Of a DNA stretch of 64,000 bases, positions 25,741-34,077 are shown in pieces. Positions within the stretch are counted from its first letter, which is position 1. Each line of letters begins with the position of its first letter. The notes beneath the pieces are model-generated. The model was given only the letters and a program-made list of their open reading frames with translations, was not told where the DNA came from and did not search any database. The translations under genes were made by a program, and so were the position numbers. Source of the stretch: Mycobacterium sp. 1081908.1 (lineage in GTDB: Bacteria > Actinomycetota > Actinomycetes > Mycobacteriales > Mycobacteriaceae); the NCBI RefSeq assembly GCF_001673535.1, contig NZ_LZLY01000014.1, positions 1-64,000 of the forward strand, given 5' to 3'.

Positions 25741-25769
25741 AAGATACTTGTCTATGTCGCGGCGGTCAA
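25741..25769 (-). promoter_or_regulatory. Promoter for the CGNR gene (leaderless)
   Basis: On the minus strand TTGACC (25769-25764), a 17-base spacer and TATCTT (25746-25741) match SigA-type -35/-10 boxes. The predicted start point, 6-7 bases downstream, coincides with the A of the ATG at 25734. It overlaps the opposing promoter at 25748-25776. Confidence 0.55.
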
Positions 25770-25776
25770 CTACAGT
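25748..25776 (+). promoter_or_regulatory. Promoter for the divergent SDR
   Basis: TTGTCT (25748-25753), a 17-base spacer and TACAGT (25771-25776) fit a SigA promoter. Transcription would start near 25783, within a small palindrome AAGCA-AAA-TGCTT (25782-25794), leaving a leader with AGGAG before the ATG at 25820. The two promoters overlap, so occupancy of one should exclude the other. Confidence 0.5.
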
Positions 25777-25819
25777 GACAGAAGCAAAATGCTTTCGACT
25801 ACGTCTAGGAGCACACATC

Positions 25820-26512
25820 ATGGTCAACATCAAAGGCTCGACGGTCGTGGTAACCGGCGGGCAGCGCGGACTCGGCAAGGCCATCGTCGACGAGTTCCTG
25901 CGGCGCGGCGCGGCGAAGGTGTACGCCACCGCGAGGGCGCCCAAGCCCAGCGAGGACCCTCGGGTGGTCAGCCTCGAGCTGGACGTCACCAAGCCGGATT
26001 CGGTTGCGGCGCTGGCCAGTACTGCGTCCGACGCCGACATCGTCATCAACAACGCCGGCATCATCGGCGCGTCGCAGCTGCTCGGCAGCGACATCGAGGA
26101 GGTGCGCGCGGTGTTCGAGACGAACTACTTCGGCGCGCTTCGGGTCGCCAAGGCGTTCGCCCCGATCCTGGCCGACAACGGAGGCGGGGCGCTGGTCGAC
26201 ACCCTCTCGATCCTGTCCTGGGTGGCCGGCTTCGGCGGCTACGGCGACTCCAAGGCGGCGCTCTGGTCGGCGACGAACTCGCTGCGCATCGAGCTCGAAA
26301 AGCAGGGCACCCTGGTGACCGGCGTGCACCTGAGCTTCACCGAGACCGACATGACCAGCGGCTTCGACGTGCCGAAGAACGACCCGCGCCAGGTCGCGCG
26401 GCAGATCGTCGACGGCATCGAGCGCGGCGACGTGGAGGTGCTGGCCGACGACGACACCCGGCACATCAAGGCCGCACTCTCCGGACCGGTCGAGGCGCTC
26501 CGCGCAGGTTAA
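25820..26512 (+). CDS. Short-chain dehydrogenase/reductase
   Basis: A 230-residue compact SDR. Cofactor loop TGGQRGLGKA, DVTKPDSVAAL, NNAGI, and catalytic YGDSK are all present. ATG 25820 has AGGAG eight bases upstream (25807-25811); the frame extends upstream but without a ribosome site and across the divergent promoters. It lacks the C-terminal GG-type extension of longer SDRs. It is divergent from a CGNR regulator, with which it probably forms a regulator-target pair. The substrate is unknown. Confidence 0.88.
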   Translation: MVNIKGSTVVVTGGQRGLGKAIVDEFLRRGAAKVYATARAPKPSEDPRVVSLELDVTKPDSVAALASTASDADIVINNAGIIGASQLLGSDIEEVRAVFETNYFGALRVAKAFAPILADNGGGALVDTLSILSWVAGFGGYGDSKAALWSATNSLRIELEKQGTLVTGVHLSFTETDMTSGFDVPKNDPRQVARQIVDGIERGDVEVLADDDTRHIKAALSGPVEALRAG

Positions 26513-26530
26513 CGGGCAGCCGACGTTAAA

Positions 26531-26629
26531 TGGCCTGTCCGAAGGCAGATCCCCGTCTTGTGACGGTGGGTCAAGCAGGCCGTGGGGGGCCTCACCCAAA
26601 AATGGGCTTGCTGCACTTCGGACAGGCCA
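26531..26629. repeat. 99-nt structured inverted repeat (possible RNA element)
   Basis: TGGCCTGTCCGAAG (26531-26544) and its exact complement CTTCGGACAGGCCA (26616-26629) enclose a 71-nt core. The stem continues with GCAG/CTGC (26545-26548 with 26611-26614) across one bulged A. Inside are a hairpin CCGTC-TTGT-GACGG (26553-26566) and a stem CAAGC/GCTTG leading into AGGCC-GTGGGG-GGCCT (26572-26610). The whole folds as a compact multibranched structure in either strand. It lies between an SDR stop and an SRPBCC start, with no coding potential. It could be a terminator, a structured RNA or a miniature repeat; the sequence does not decide. Confidence 0.6.
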
Positions 26630-26753
26630 CCGGGTCGCCCCGGTAAGGACCACGATCGCAGCCAAGGCGCGAGCGCGGCGACGGCCGAAGGTCCCCGGCC
26701 CTCCGCCGAAAGTCACATCCACGCCACCCCGGCGGTCATGTTTGGATGGCGAC

Positions 26754-27206
26754 ATGGAACCCGAACGCATCGTGAGCGCGACCCGCGTCATCTCGGCGAG
26801 CGCCGAGCGGATTTTCGAGCTGATCGCCGATCCCGCTCAGCAGCCGAGCTGGGACGGCAACGACAACCTCGCCTCGGCCGCCCCGGGCCAGCGGGTCCGC
26901 CAGGTCGGTGACGTGTTCAAGACGACGCTGACCAACGGCGCCGTGCGGGAGAACCACGTCGTGGAGTTCATCGAAGGCACGAAAATCGCCTGGTGCCCAG
27001 CCGAACCCAAGAAGCTGCCGCCCGGCCACCTGTGGCGCTGGGAACTGCAGCCGATCAACGCGACCCTCACCAGCGTCACCCACACCTACGACTGGACGGA
27101 GCTGAACGACAGCACCCGGCTGGCCAGAGCAGCCTCGACGACGTCCGACATGCTGCGTGAGTCGATCGACCGGCTCGCCACGCTCGCCCAGGCGAGCGAC
27201 GGCTGA
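26754..27206 (+). CDS. SRPBCC family protein
   Basis: A 150-residue protein of the SRPBCC/START-like fold: SATRVISASAERIFELIADPAQQPSWDGN at the start, the central FIEGTKIAWCPAEP strand pair and a long C-terminal helix (TTSDMLRESIDRLATLA). This subgroup is common in mycobacteria, where it is thought to bind lipids or polyketides. ATG 26754 gives the conserved start; a TTG four codons upstream is possible. The SDR at 27208 begins one base after its stop, so the two are co-transcribed and may share a substrate. Confidence 0.87.
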   Translation: MEPERIVSATRVISASAERIFELIADPAQQPSWDGNDNLASAAPGQRVRQVGDVFKTTLTNGAVRENHVVEFIEGTKIAWCPAEPKKLPPGHLWRWELQPINATLTSVTHTYDWTELNDSTRLARAASTTSDMLRESIDRLATLAQASDG

Positions 27207-27207
27207 C

Positions 27208-28014
27208 ATGGCGCTCCCACCGCCGGGCGCCGACCGCGCCGCCATCGTCACCGGCGCCTCGTCGGGAATCGGCGAACAGTTCGCCGGGATACTCGCGCGG
27301 CGCGGCTATCAGGTGGTGCTGGTGGCCCGCAGCGCCGACCGCCTCGCCACGCTGGCCGCGCGGCTCGGTCCGCACGCACACCCGCTGCCGGCCGACCTGT
27401 CCGATCGCGGCGCGCGGGCGGGTCTGCCCGACCGCGTCGCGGCCCTCGGTCTGGTCCCGGACATCCTGGTCAACAATGCCGGCCTTTCCACGCTCGGCGT
27501 GGTCGCGAAATCCGTTCCGGAGCAAGAGGTTAACCTCGTCGAGGTCGATGTGGCCGCGGTGGTGGACCTGTGCAGCCGGTTCCTGCCGGGAATGGTCGAC
27601 CGCCGGCGCGGCGCCGTGCTGAACGTGGCATCGGTGGCCGGGTTCGGTCCGCTGCCGGGCCAGGCGGCGTACGGCGCCGCCAAGGCCTTCGTGTTGTCCT
27701 ACACCCACAGCCTGCGGGGCGAGCTGCGCGGCACCGGTGTCGGCGCGACGGCGCTGTGCCCGGGGCCGGTGGACACCGGATTCGGCGAGGCGGCCGGTTT
27801 CTCCAAGGAGGAGGCCGAATCGGCCCTGCCACAGGTGATGTGGGTGCCGGCCGACAAGGTCGCCCAGGCCGGGATCGACGGCCTGGCGGCCGGCAAGGCC
27901 GTCGTCGTGCCGGGCCGCGTCAACCGGGTGGCGTCGGCCTTCTTCCGGGTCGCGCCTCCCGAGTTGCTGTTGCCGGTGCTGAGGCGCGGCCACCCGGCCT
28001 TCAAACGGGGCTGA
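27208..28014 (+). CDS. Short-chain dehydrogenase/reductase
   Basis: A 268-residue SDR of the DltE/short-chain acyl-CoA-like group. It shows TGASSGIG, ARSADRLATLA after strand two, NNAGLS, and catalytic YGAAK. The C-terminal segment with VVVPGRVNRVASAFFRVAPP matches lipid-associated SDRs in mycobacteria. ATG 27208 follows the upstream stop by one base. It probably reduces a ketone or aldehyde on a lipid-like substrate, delivered perhaps by the adjacent SRPBCC protein; this is inference from context. Confidence 0.88.
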   Translation: MALPPPGADRAAIVTGASSGIGEQFAGILARRGYQVVLVARSADRLATLAARLGPHAHPLPADLSDRGARAGLPDRVAALGLVPDILVNNAGLSTLGVVAKSVPEQEVNLVEVDVAAVVDLCSRFLPGMVDRRRGAVLNVASVAGFGPLPGQAAYGAAKAFVLSYTHSLRGELRGTGVGATALCPGPVDTGFGEAAGFSKEEAESALPQVMWVPADKVAQAGIDGLAAGKAVVVPGRVNRVASAFFRVAPPELLLPVLRRGHPAFKRG

Positions 28015-28030
28015 ACCGGGGCTGAAACGC

Positions 28031-28777
28031 TCAGCCGTTTTTGCCGCGCACCCACTGGAACGTGCCGTAGTTCTTGACCCGCACGCTGACGAATCCGTTG
28101 TCTTCCAGGATGTCGCCGATTTCGTCGTCGCCGAACACGTGCGCCCCCACGTTCGGCAGCTTTTGCCAAAACCTGGCGGCCTGCCCGACGGTGGGCACCA
28201 TGATCGCCAGCCGGCCGCCCGGCCGCAACACGCGGGCCATCTCGGCCAGTGCCGCCGCGGGATTCGGAACCAGCTGCAGCACCGCCGTCGAGACCACGGC
28301 GTCAACCGTGTTGTCGCGCAGCGGAAGTCGCTGCGCGTCGGCCTTGATGAAGCCGACCTGCGGCCCGGCTTCGTTGCGGACGGCGCGGGCCAGCATCGCC
28401 TCGGAGATGTCGACGCCCAGGGCCAGCCCGTCGGGACCGGCCGCGCGGGCCAGCGACGCGGTGACGTTGCCCGGGCCCGAGCCGACGTCCAGCGCCACGC
28501 CGCCCGGCGGGATGCTCAGCCACTCGATGGGCAGTGCCCACGCGCTGATCAGCCGCCGCGACAGGGCCTGGGCGTTGTCGTACAGCATCGACCCGATCGG
28601 TGACGCCCACGCCGCTTGTATCGGGCCCGTGTTCTTCGGGACGGCGTCGCCCTCGGCCGATGCGGTGCCGAGCAGATCAAGGTAGCCCTTGCTCACGTCC
28701 GGATCCACCGGCGCATCGGTGAGTAGATCCAACGCTCGGCGCAGCGCGGGCGGCAGCGAGACATGCACGTCGGTCAC
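28031..28777 (-). CDS. Class I SAM-dependent methyltransferase
   Basis: A 248-residue methyltransferase. Motif I is VALDVGSGPGNVTASLARA, then LGVDISEAMLARAV, KADAQRLPLRDNTVDAVV and LAEMARVLRPGGRLAIM, an UbiE/Cyclopropane-type arrangement. An N-terminal helical region (about 1-80) precedes the fold. I choose GTG 28777, since GAAGGAG sits five bases upstream; an in-frame start at 28795 has none. It is convergent with the SDR at 27208 and downstream of the cyclase fusion. Substrate unknown. Confidence 0.87.
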   Translation of the reverse strand: MTDVHVSLPPALRRALDLLTDAPVDPDVSKGYLDLLGTASAEGDAVPKNTGPIQAAWASPIGSMLYDNAQALSRRLISAWALPIEWLSIPPGGVALDVGSGPGNVTASLARAAGPDGLALGVDISEAMLARAVRNEAGPQVGFIKADAQRLPLRDNTVDAVVSTAVLQLVPNPAAALAEMARVLRPGGRLAIMVPTVGQAARFWQKLPNVGAHVFGDDEIGDILEDNGFVSVRVKNYGTFQWVRGKNG

Positions 28778-28885
28778 GCGTACTCCTTCGATCAAAAATC
28801 AAGTGGTGCAGCAGAAATCGAGGTGGGCGCCTTGTGAGCTCCGGCTCCGACACACCCCCGCTGGCAGCCTACGCCGAACCGTCCG

Positions 28886-30262
28886 TTACTGCCGGACGGC
28901 GGCGCGCTCGCGCACCAGGGCGCACAGCTGCCACCGACCCGGGACGCCTTTGAGCTCGCTTTCGCCCCGGTCGGAGAACCGGTGGCGCGAGCCGGTCACG
29001 ATGTCGCGCACCGTCGAGGACACCAGCACCTCGCTGGCATCGGCGAGCGCCGCCACCCGCGCGCCGATGTGCACGGCCATGCCGGCCACGTCAGCCCCGC
29101 GCACCTCGACCTCGCCGGCGTGAATCCCGACCCGAACCTCGATGCCCAGCACACGCACCGCGTCGACGATGTCGTCGGCGCAGGCGAGCGCGGCGCTTGG
29201 GCTGGAGAAGGTGGCGACGAACCCGTCCCCGGCGGTGTTGACTTCACGCCCGCCGAACCGCTGCAGTTCGTGCCGAATGATGGTGTCGTGGTTGTCCAGC
29301 AGGTCGCGCCACCTGCCGTCGCCGAGCAGGGCGGCGCGTTCGGTCGAGCCGACGATGTCGGTGAACACGATGGTGGTCAGCAGGCGCTCCGCGTCCGAGC
29401 CGCCCCGCATGCCGGTGATGAACTCCTCGATCTCGTCGAGCATCGGCGCGGTGTTGCCGACCCAGTACAGGGTGTCCTCGCCCGGCAGTTCCACGAAGCG
29501 CGATCCGGCGATGTTCTCCGCCAGGTACCGGCCGTGCTCGACCGGGGTGAATTCGGAGCCGGCGCGATGGAGGATCAGCGTCGGCGCGGTGATGCGCGGC
29601 AGGGTGTCGCGCACGTCGGCCTGGCGGATGGTCAGGATCATCGCGCGCGCCATGCTGGGCGACGCGGCACGGTTACCGGCGGCGTCCCACCAGGCGCGGA
29701 AGGCGTCGTCACGGGCGACGCTGGGCGCGATGATGCCCAGCATGTCGAAGCCCTGCTCGACGGCGTCCGGGTCCGTTAAGACGGTCGTATACGGGTCCAG
29801 CTCCTCGATCTTGGCGCCCATCGGGTAGTCGGGGGCATACAAACTGCGGGCCGCACCGTTGATGATCACCAGGCTGCTCACCCGTTCCGGGTACTCGGCC
29901 GCCAGCACGAGCCCTGTCATCGCGGTGAAGCCGGGCGCCACGATCGTGGCCCGCTCGCAGCCCACCGCGTTCATCACCGAGACGACGTCCTTCGACCAGA
30001 ACTGCGGCCCGATCACGTCGATCGAGGGCACCCGCGACGACAGCCCGATCCCGCGCTGGTCGAGCCGGATCACCCGGGCGAACGACGCCAGCCGTCGATG
30101 AAACCGGTACATCGACGGCTCGGCGTCGACCGAGTCGATCGGAATCGAAGGCCCGGGCAGCAGTATCAGGTCGATCGGCCCATCGCCGAACACCTGGTAG
30201 GCGATGTCCGTCTCGCCGCAACTGGCGTATCGGGTTCGTGGTGTCCCAGAAAATCCAGGCAC
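28886..30262 (-). CDS. Alpha/beta-hydrolase - class III adenylate/guanylate cyclase fusion
   Basis: A 458-residue fusion. Residues about 10-285 form an alpha/beta-hydrolase domain and about 290-450 a class III nucleotide cyclase domain, the same architecture as M. tuberculosis Rv1900c (LipJ). In the cyclase, FTDIVGSTE and AGDGFVATF carry the two metal-binding aspartates, ELKGV a candidate purine-selecting lysine, and VHIGARV the transition-state arginine region. In the hydrolase, the nucleophile elbow reads APGFTAMTG, so the usual GxSxG serine is replaced by threonine, suggesting a sensor rather than an esterase. GTG 30262 is the start, without a strong ribosome site. It probably makes cAMP in response to a ligand. 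Confidence 0.9.
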   Translation of the reverse strand: MPGFSGTPRTRYASCGETDIAYQVFGDGPIDLILLPGPSIPIDSVDAEPSMYRFHRRLASFARVIRLDQRGIGLSSRVPSIDVIGPQFWSKDVVSVMNAVGCERATIVAPGFTAMTGLVLAAEYPERVSSLVIINGAARSLYAPDYPMGAKIEELDPYTTVLTDPDAVEQGFDMLGIIAPSVARDDAFRAWWDAAGNRAASPSMARAMILTIRQADVRDTLPRITAPTLILHRAGSEFTPVEHGRYLAENIAGSRFVELPGEDTLYWVGNTAPMLDEIEEFITGMRGGSDAERLLTTIVFTDIVGSTERAALLGDGRWRDLLDNHDTIIRHELQRFGGREVNTAGDGFVATFSSPSAALACADDIVDAVRVLGIEVRVGIHAGEVEVRGADVAGMAVHIGARVAALADASEVLVSSTVRDIVTGSRHRFSDRGESELKGVPGRWQLCALVRERAAVRQ

Positions 30263-30304
30263 GAGTCAAAGGCTAATGCAGCCCACCGACAAGAGGCGCT
30301 CCGC

Positions 30305-30898
30305 TCAGCGGGCGATGATCGGGACCAGGTATCGGGCGGCGTAGTCGCGGACGGCCGCCTGGTCCGACGTGTCGAGCCGGTCGGTGGGGAACACGATGAT
30401 GCCGAGCGCGACGCGCAGCAGGATGTCGGCGATGTCGGCGAGGTCGGGGTCGGAGATGTCGGCCCCGCAGCGCCGCAGCGTGTGCGCGATCCCGTCGGCG
30501 AATTGGCGAATCGGGAAGACGTGGGACCGGGAAAACATGCCGAGCAGCTCGGGCTCGCTTTCGGCGATCCGCGAATAGAGGCGGGAGTCTCCGACGAGTC
30601 GCACCCCGAGCGCGAACGCCTCGATCACGGCCTCTTGCGGGGTGCAGCCCGCGGTGGCCCGGTCGAGCGTGGCGAAGAAGTTTTCGGCCTCGCGGCGGAC
30701 GACATGCGCGAAGAGGTTCTCCTTGGTCGGAAAACGCCGGTAGATGGTGCTTCGGCTGACCCCGGCGCGGGCCGCGACGTCCTCGATGTTCGCGCGGCGC
30801 ACGCCGTAGGTCTCGAAGACCGTCCGCGCGGTGTCCAGGATGGCGCGGTCGACGTCGGTCGCTTCGGCGAGATTGCCGTCGAGGCTGCGGTTCTCCAT
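30305..30898 (-). CDS. TetR family transcriptional regulator
   Basis: A 197-residue regulator with an N-terminal helix-turn-helix (ILDTARTVFETYGVRRANIE, then DVAARAGVSRSTIYRRFPTKENLF) and a C-terminal all-helical ligand domain. The ATG at 30898 is divergent from the MpaB-like oxygenase gene at 31004. The intervening 105 bases contain an imperfect inverted repeat (30940-30977), so it probably represses itself and that gene. The effector is unknown. Confidence 0.9.
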   Translation of the reverse strand: MENRSLDGNLAEATDVDRAILDTARTVFETYGVRRANIEDVAARAGVSRSTIYRRFPTKENLFAHVVRREAENFFATLDRATAGCTPQEAVIEAFALGVRLVGDSRLYSRIAESEPELLGMFSRSHVFPIRQFADGIAHTLRRCGADISDPDLADIADILLRVALGIIVFPTDRLDTSDQAAVRDYAARYLVPIIAR

Positions 30899-30939
30899 GG
30901 ATCACGACCCTCACTGCAATCAAGGCGCGACGCTGTTAC

Positions 30940-30977
30940 TGTGACACAAAGATACGCATTTGTTCCTCTGTTTCACA
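30940..30977. promoter_or_regulatory. Inverted repeat between TetR and MpaB-like genes
   Basis: TGTGACACA (30940-30948) and TGTTTCACA (30969-30977) are complementary at 8 of 9 positions with a 20-base spacer. The region is AT-rich relative to its surroundings and lies 26 bases before the ATG of the rightward gene. A TetR operator is the likely role; the spacing is wide, so two separate sites are also possible. Confidence 0.4.
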
Positions 30978-31003
30978 CCCCGCGTGTCGGACGGGAGGTT
31001 GGA

Positions 31004-31939
31004 ATGACGGCGCAATGGGCCGACCAGGATTTCGACACCGGTGTTCGCGAGGCCGTCCCCATGCCGGTCGACGACGAAATCAACGTGGCCGCGCCGCGGC
31101 TCGGGCCCGAGTCGTTGACGTGGAAGTTCTACGGGGATCACCGCACCCAGTTCTTCGGCTTTCAGCGCACGGCCGGCGTGGAGAACTGCATCGAGCAACT
31201 CGCGCAGGGCGTGCTCGATCACTCGGTGATCTTCAGCGACACGTTGGGCCGGGCGAAGCGAACGGGTCCGCCGCTGATGAAGACGGTCTACTCCGACGAC
31301 CCGCACGGGTGGGGCCGCAAGGTCCGCGATTTCCACAAGCCGATCAAGGGCACCATCAGCGACGGCTCTAGATATCACGCGCTCAACCCGGAGTTGTTCT
31401 ACTGGGCGCACGCCACCTTCGTCGATCAGGTCATCTACACGGCCGAAACCTTCATTCGCCGGTTGTCCCGCGCGGAAAAGGAACAGATCTTCAACGAGGG
31501 CAAGATCTGGTATGGCCTCTACGGGGTCAGCGACCGCGGCCAGCCGCAGACCTACGACGAGTTCCTCGCGTACTGGGACGAGATGCTCGAGCGGTTCGTC
31601 CCGCACAAGACCGTCCTGTACGGCACGGGCTACATCCGGAAGGGGATACCGGGCCCCCGCTGGATTCCCGGGCCGGTCTGGAAGGTGTTGTCCGCGCCGC
31701 TCAACGCCTACGCCCGGCTGGTGCTCGTCGGAACCCTGCCGCAACAGATGCGCGACGTGTGCCAGCTGCAGTGGGATGCCAAGAAGGAGAAGCGTTTTCA
31801 GCGGTTCGCCGCCGCGGTGCGCGCGCTCAATCCGGTGATCAACCGGCTGCCGGTGTCGTTGATCTACCTGCCGTGGGCGGCCGCGGCGTGGCGCCGCGCC
31901 GGCGTCGACCCGCGCAAGCTGCACAATCGCGCGGCTTAA
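31004..31939 (+). CDS. Oxygenase MpaB family protein (DUF2236)
   Basis: A 311-residue protein of the MpaB/latex-clearing-protein-like family (DUF2236), whose studied members are heme b oxygenases. It has the family blocks LTWKFYGDHRTQFFGFQRT, HGWGRKVRDFHKPIKGTISDG, and WAHATFVDQVIYTAETF. The Arg/His residues in these are the likely heme environment. GGGAGG precedes ATG 31004. It is divergent from a TetR regulator and convergent with an amidohydrolase (shared TTAA stop overlap). No signal peptide is visible. The substrate is unknown. Confidence 0.88.
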   Translation: MTAQWADQDFDTGVREAVPMPVDDEINVAAPRLGPESLTWKFYGDHRTQFFGFQRTAGVENCIEQLAQGVLDHSVIFSDTLGRAKRTGPPLMKTVYSDDPHGWGRKVRDFHKPIKGTISDGSRYHALNPELFYWAHATFVDQVIYTAETFIRRLSRAEKEQIFNEGKIWYGLYGVSDRGQPQTYDEFLAYWDEMLERFVPHKTVLYGTGYIRKGIPGPRWIPGPVWKVLSAPLNAYARLVLVGTLPQQMRDVCQLQWDAKKEKRFQRFAAAVRALNPVINRLPVSLIYLPWAAAAWRRAGVDPRKLHNRAA

Positions 31940-32922
31940 CCGATCCGCAGCAGCCGTTCGGCGTTGCCGTGGGCGATCTTCTCCCGGTCGGCCGCGGACA
32001 GCGTCGTCCGCTCGAGCCCCCGGACCGCCTCGTGGGACGACTCGTAGGGATAGTCGACCGAGAACATCACCGCGTCGGCGCCGACCTCCAGCACCGCGCC
32101 CAGCATCACCGCCGGGGAGAACACCCCGCTGTTGGTGAAGACGACGTTGGTGCCGAGGTACGCCGACGGGGCGCGCCGCAACGGAGTCGTGGTCGCGTCC
32201 ATTTTCAGGGTGGCGTAGCGGGAGTCCAGCCGGCTGCGCTGAAACGGCAGGAACTCGCCCATGTGCCCCAGGATCAGCGTCGCTCCCGGATGCCGGTCGA
32301 ACACGCCGCCGAACACCAGCCGCAGCCCGTGCCCGCTGACCTCGGCGCTCCAGCTCCATGTCGCGCCGTACAGTTCCGGGCGCCCGTCGATGACCCGCCA
32401 TCGATCCGCCGGTGGCGCGCCGGGGTGCAAATACAGCGGCAGGCCAAGGGATTCCACCGCGGACCACAGCTCGTCGTATTCGGGCGCGTCCAAATAGCGT
32501 CCGCCGGGCCCGCTGATGCAATCGTTGACCAGCCCCCCGCACAGCCCGTCCTGGGTGACGGCGCGCTCCAGCTCCGCCGCCGCGGCGGCCGGGTCCTGTA
32601 GCGGCAGGGCGGCGAACCCACGGAACCGATCGGGATGCCGGGCAATGATTTTCGCCAGGTAGTCGTTGGCGAGCCGGGCGTTGGTGCGCGCCTTCTCGGC
32701 GTCGATGTCGACCTGCAAACCCGGGGAGGTCAGGGACAAGACCTGCAGGTCGATACCGGCGTCGTCCATCTCGGCCAGCCGGTATTCGGTGAAATCGGGC
32801 AGCCGGCGCTCGTACCGCTCGGCGATTTCGGGCTTCATCAGCTGCATCAGTCGCTGATGGGCCGGCTGCAGGTCGGCCAGTTCCGGAACGAAAAACGCTT
32901 CCTCTAACGCGATGTAGCGCAT
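31936..32922 (-). CDS. Amidohydrolase family protein (ACMSD-like)
   Basis: A 328-residue TIM-barrel protein of the amidohydrolase-2/decarboxylase branch (ACMSD and gamma-resorcylate decarboxylase type). Visible pieces are the N-terminal RYIALEEAFFVPE, LYLHPGAPP, LILGHMGEFLPF and VDYPYESS. In characterised decarboxylases the first motif carries E and H metal ligands (E-x-H). Here E8 remains but the histidine is absent (EEAFF), so metal binding may differ or activity be lost. The distal histidines and Asp are kept. It is divergent from the SDR at 33178 across 255 bases and has no operon partner. Confidence 0.86.
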   Translation of the reverse strand: MRYIALEEAFFVPELADLQPAHQRLMQLMKPEIAERYERRLPDFTEYRLAEMDDAGIDLQVLSLTSPGLQVDIDAEKARTNARLANDYLAKIIARHPDRFRGFAALPLQDPAAAAAELERAVTQDGLCGGLVNDCISGPGGRYLDAPEYDELWSAVESLGLPLYLHPGAPPADRWRVIDGRPELYGATWSWSAEVSGHGLRLVFGGVFDRHPGATLILGHMGEFLPFQRSRLDSRYATLKMDATTTPLRRAPSAYLGTNVVFTNSGVFSPAVMLGAVLEVGADAVMFSVDYPYESSHEAVRGLERTTLSAADREKIAHGNAERLLRIG

Positions 32923-33177
32923 CGGTCTCCCTTATCGTGATGGCGGTTGTCGCCCTCGACCCTGCGCCAGTGTCGCCCATCCGCGAAACGAATGGTTCGC
33001 ATCGGGCCCCTCGGGGCGCCGCGCGAGGCGCGTGACGTGCGGTTCTGGGTGGTGTGGCCGACCCGCGTCGACGGAGATCCGAGGCGGCCGGCTGGTTCAA
33101 ACCGCACTCGGGTCTACCCATCGGTCGCCGAAAGCACGAAAGTGAGGGGTAGGCGAAACCGACGGAGGGGAGCGGGC

Positions 33178-33963
33178 ATGCAGATGACGGGCAATACGGT
33201 GCTGGTGACCGGAGGCGGCAGCGGAATCGGTCGCGGCCTGGCCGAGGCGTTTCACCGGCTCGGCAACCAGGTCGTCATCGCGGGCCGGCGGCGCGAGCCG
33301 CTGCAGGCCGTCGCGGCCGACAACCCGGGCATCCAGACGCTCTCGCTGGAACAAGGCGATCCCGCCGACATCCGCCGGTTCGCCACCGAGCTGACCGACC
33401 GCTATCCGGACCTGAACGTCGTCGTCAACAATGCCGGCGTCCAGCGCGTGGAGGACCTCACCACGACCAGCCCCAGCGCGGCGGAGTTGACCGTCGCCAT
33501 CAACCTGCTCGGCCCGATCCGTCTGACGGCGGCGTTGCTGCCGTCGCTGCTGAAGAAGCCCCGGGCGGCGATCCTCAACGTCACGTCGGGCCTGGCGTTC
33601 ATACCCAGCGCGGTCACGCCGACGTATTGCGCCACCAAAGCGGCGCTGCATTCCTACACGGAGTCGCTGCGCTACCAGCTGCGCGGGACGGCGGTCCAGG
33701 TGATCGAGATAATCCCGCCGCACGTGCAGACCGCGCTGCAGCGGGGGCGGGGATTCGACTCGGGCGACCCCCGGGCGATGCCGCTGGACGACTACATCGC
33801 CGAGACGATGAGCCTGTTGCAGACGCAACCGGAGGCCGACGAGATCATCGTGGAGCGCGTCAGGCCGTTCCGGTACGCCGAACGCGACGGCGTTTACGAC
33901 GAGATCTACTCCGCCCTCAACGAGGCGATCACGGCGGCCGTCACCCAATCGCGCAACAGCTGA
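33178..33963 (+). CDS. Short-chain dehydrogenase/reductase (DltE-like)
   Basis: A 261-residue SDR of the DltE-like group. Cofactor loop TGGGSGIGRG, AGRRREPLQAV, VNNAGVQRVEDL, and catalytic YCATK are present, and the PPHVQTALQ segment plus a C-terminal helix with YDEIYSALNEAI are characteristic. The ATG at 33178 follows an AGGGGAGCGGG run. The gene stands alone ahead of the LuxE/LuxC-like pair (115 bases away, same strand), with which it could be co-transcribed. The substrate is unknown. Confidence 0.88.
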   Translation: MQMTGNTVLVTGGGSGIGRGLAEAFHRLGNQVVIAGRRREPLQAVAADNPGIQTLSLEQGDPADIRRFATELTDRYPDLNVVVNNAGVQRVEDLTTTSPSAAELTVAINLLGPIRLTAALLPSLLKKPRAAILNVTSGLAFIPSAVTPTYCATKAALHSYTESLRYQLRGTAVQVIEIIPPHVQTALQRGRGFDSGDPRAMPLDDYIAETMSLLQTQPEADEIIVERVRPFRYAERDGVYDEIYSALNEAITAAVTQSRNS

Positions 33964-34077
33964 AAACCGGCCGGCCACAAAGAATTTGCCGAGCGATGGG
34001 GCAACGTTCAGCGCCCGTATGCCCGGCGCGCCCCGGCACGGTTGTCGGGCCGGTCGCGGATGCGACAGGATCGACAC

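Noticed and set aside
30920..33121. Long minus-strand frame spanning the MpaB-like, amidohydrolase and flanking region
   Set aside because: It is out of phase with the clear amidohydrolase and antisense to the MpaB-like gene; composition is shadow-like.
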